A stretch of DNA of 11,487 nucleotides from assembly GCA_003151555.1 (NCBI GenBank), contig PLXU01000121.1, positions 22,357 through 33,843 of the forward strand, in the 5' to 3' direction. Under the pieces are notes generated by a model. The model saw only the letters and a program-made list of their open reading frames with translations. It made no database searches and was not told the DNA's origin. The DNA comes from Acidimicrobiaceae bacterium. GTDB taxonomy: Bacteria; Actinomycetota; Acidimicrobiia; Acidimicrobiales; RAAP-2. This document shows positions 11,433 through 11,487 of this stretch, piece after piece. The stretch's first letter is position 1, and each line of letters starts with the position of its first letter. The position numbers were made by a program, and so were the translations under genes.

Positions 11433-11487
11433 ATGGCCAAGGTCAACACGTATTTGAATTTTGATGGCAAGACCGAAGAGGCGTTCA
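11433..11487 (+). CDS. PhnB-like VOC protein, 5' end only (cut by window edge)
   Basis: The first 18 codons are present, MAKVNTYLNFDGKTEEAF, the characteristic opening of PhnB-type VOC proteins (about 140 residues, sometimes named 3-demethylubiquinone methyltransferase-like, whose function is not established). AAAGGTGG at 11422-11429 supplies a ribosome binding site for ATG 11433. The gene starts 35 nt after the two-domain VOC gene, so the two are likely co-transcribed. The rest lies to the right of the window. Confidence 0.8.
   Translation, partial: MAKVNTYLNFDGKTEEAF

Noticed and set aside
1..11487. Search by eye for tRNA, rRNA, CRISPR repeats, insertion-sequence ends and phage or toxin-antitoxin genes
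   Set aside because: No cloverleaf, regularly spaced repeats, transposase or integrase motif was seen on either strand. A short or degraded element could be missed without computation.

Overview
The window looks like chromosomal DNA of a moderately high-GC actinobacterium. The evidence is frequent GTG starts, several TANNNT boxes placed for leaderless transcription, a two-domain VOC protein resembling mycobacterial Cfp30B/Rv0577, and an SDR with the N-terminus common in mycobacterial and related SDRs. An acidimicrobial-type lineage is possible, but nothing here proves it. I see no rRNA, tRNA, CRISPR array, phage gene, transposase or inverted-repeat-bounded element; this reads as ordinary housekeeping and stress-response chromosome.

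Layout. Positions 1-82 may hold the last codons of a gene entering from the left; 83-412 is gene-poor. A secreted PASTA-like protein (minus, 413-1063) is followed by a four-helix membrane protein with two His-x13-His pairs typical of di-heme b-type cytochromes (minus, 1222-1716). Divergent from it is a plus-strand run: OsmC-type peroxiredoxin (1945-2367), alkyltransferase-like DNA-lesion protein with Trp in place of the catalytic Cys (2445-2780), UPF0145/YbjQ-family protein (2903-3271) and a small single-pass membrane protein (3279-3497).

Next is a divergent pair: an exported acid-phosphatase-like phosphoesterase (minus, 3715-4593) and a PsiE-family membrane protein (plus, about 4756-5307), with back-to-back sigma70-like promoters between them. 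A second divergent pair is an SDR oxidoreductase (minus, 5366-6154) and an LprI/DUF1311-domain membrane-anchored protein (plus, 6358-6873), again sharing a promoter region with a TTGAC-type inverted repeat.

The right half is rich in VOC-fold (glyoxalase-like) genes: two single-domain genes (6964-7356, 7476-7853), a two-domain gene (10618-11397) and the start of a PhnB-like gene cut by the window edge (11433 onward). Between them lie a small conserved-type hypothetical protein (minus, 7846-8124), a DUF1295 membrane protein (plus, 8206-9039) and an EntS-like MFS exporter (minus, 9128-10408).

Functionally the window leans toward handling reactive chemicals and envelope stress: hydroperoxide reduction (OsmC), recognition of alkylated DNA (ATL), VOC proteins, an exporter, and a possible phosphate-starvation pair. 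These are mostly separate transcription units, so a single dedicated system is not demonstrated. The observations most worth follow-up are the di-heme-like cytochrome, the two shared divergent promoter regions, the OsmC operator-like palindrome, and the VOC density with a missing canonical metal ligand.
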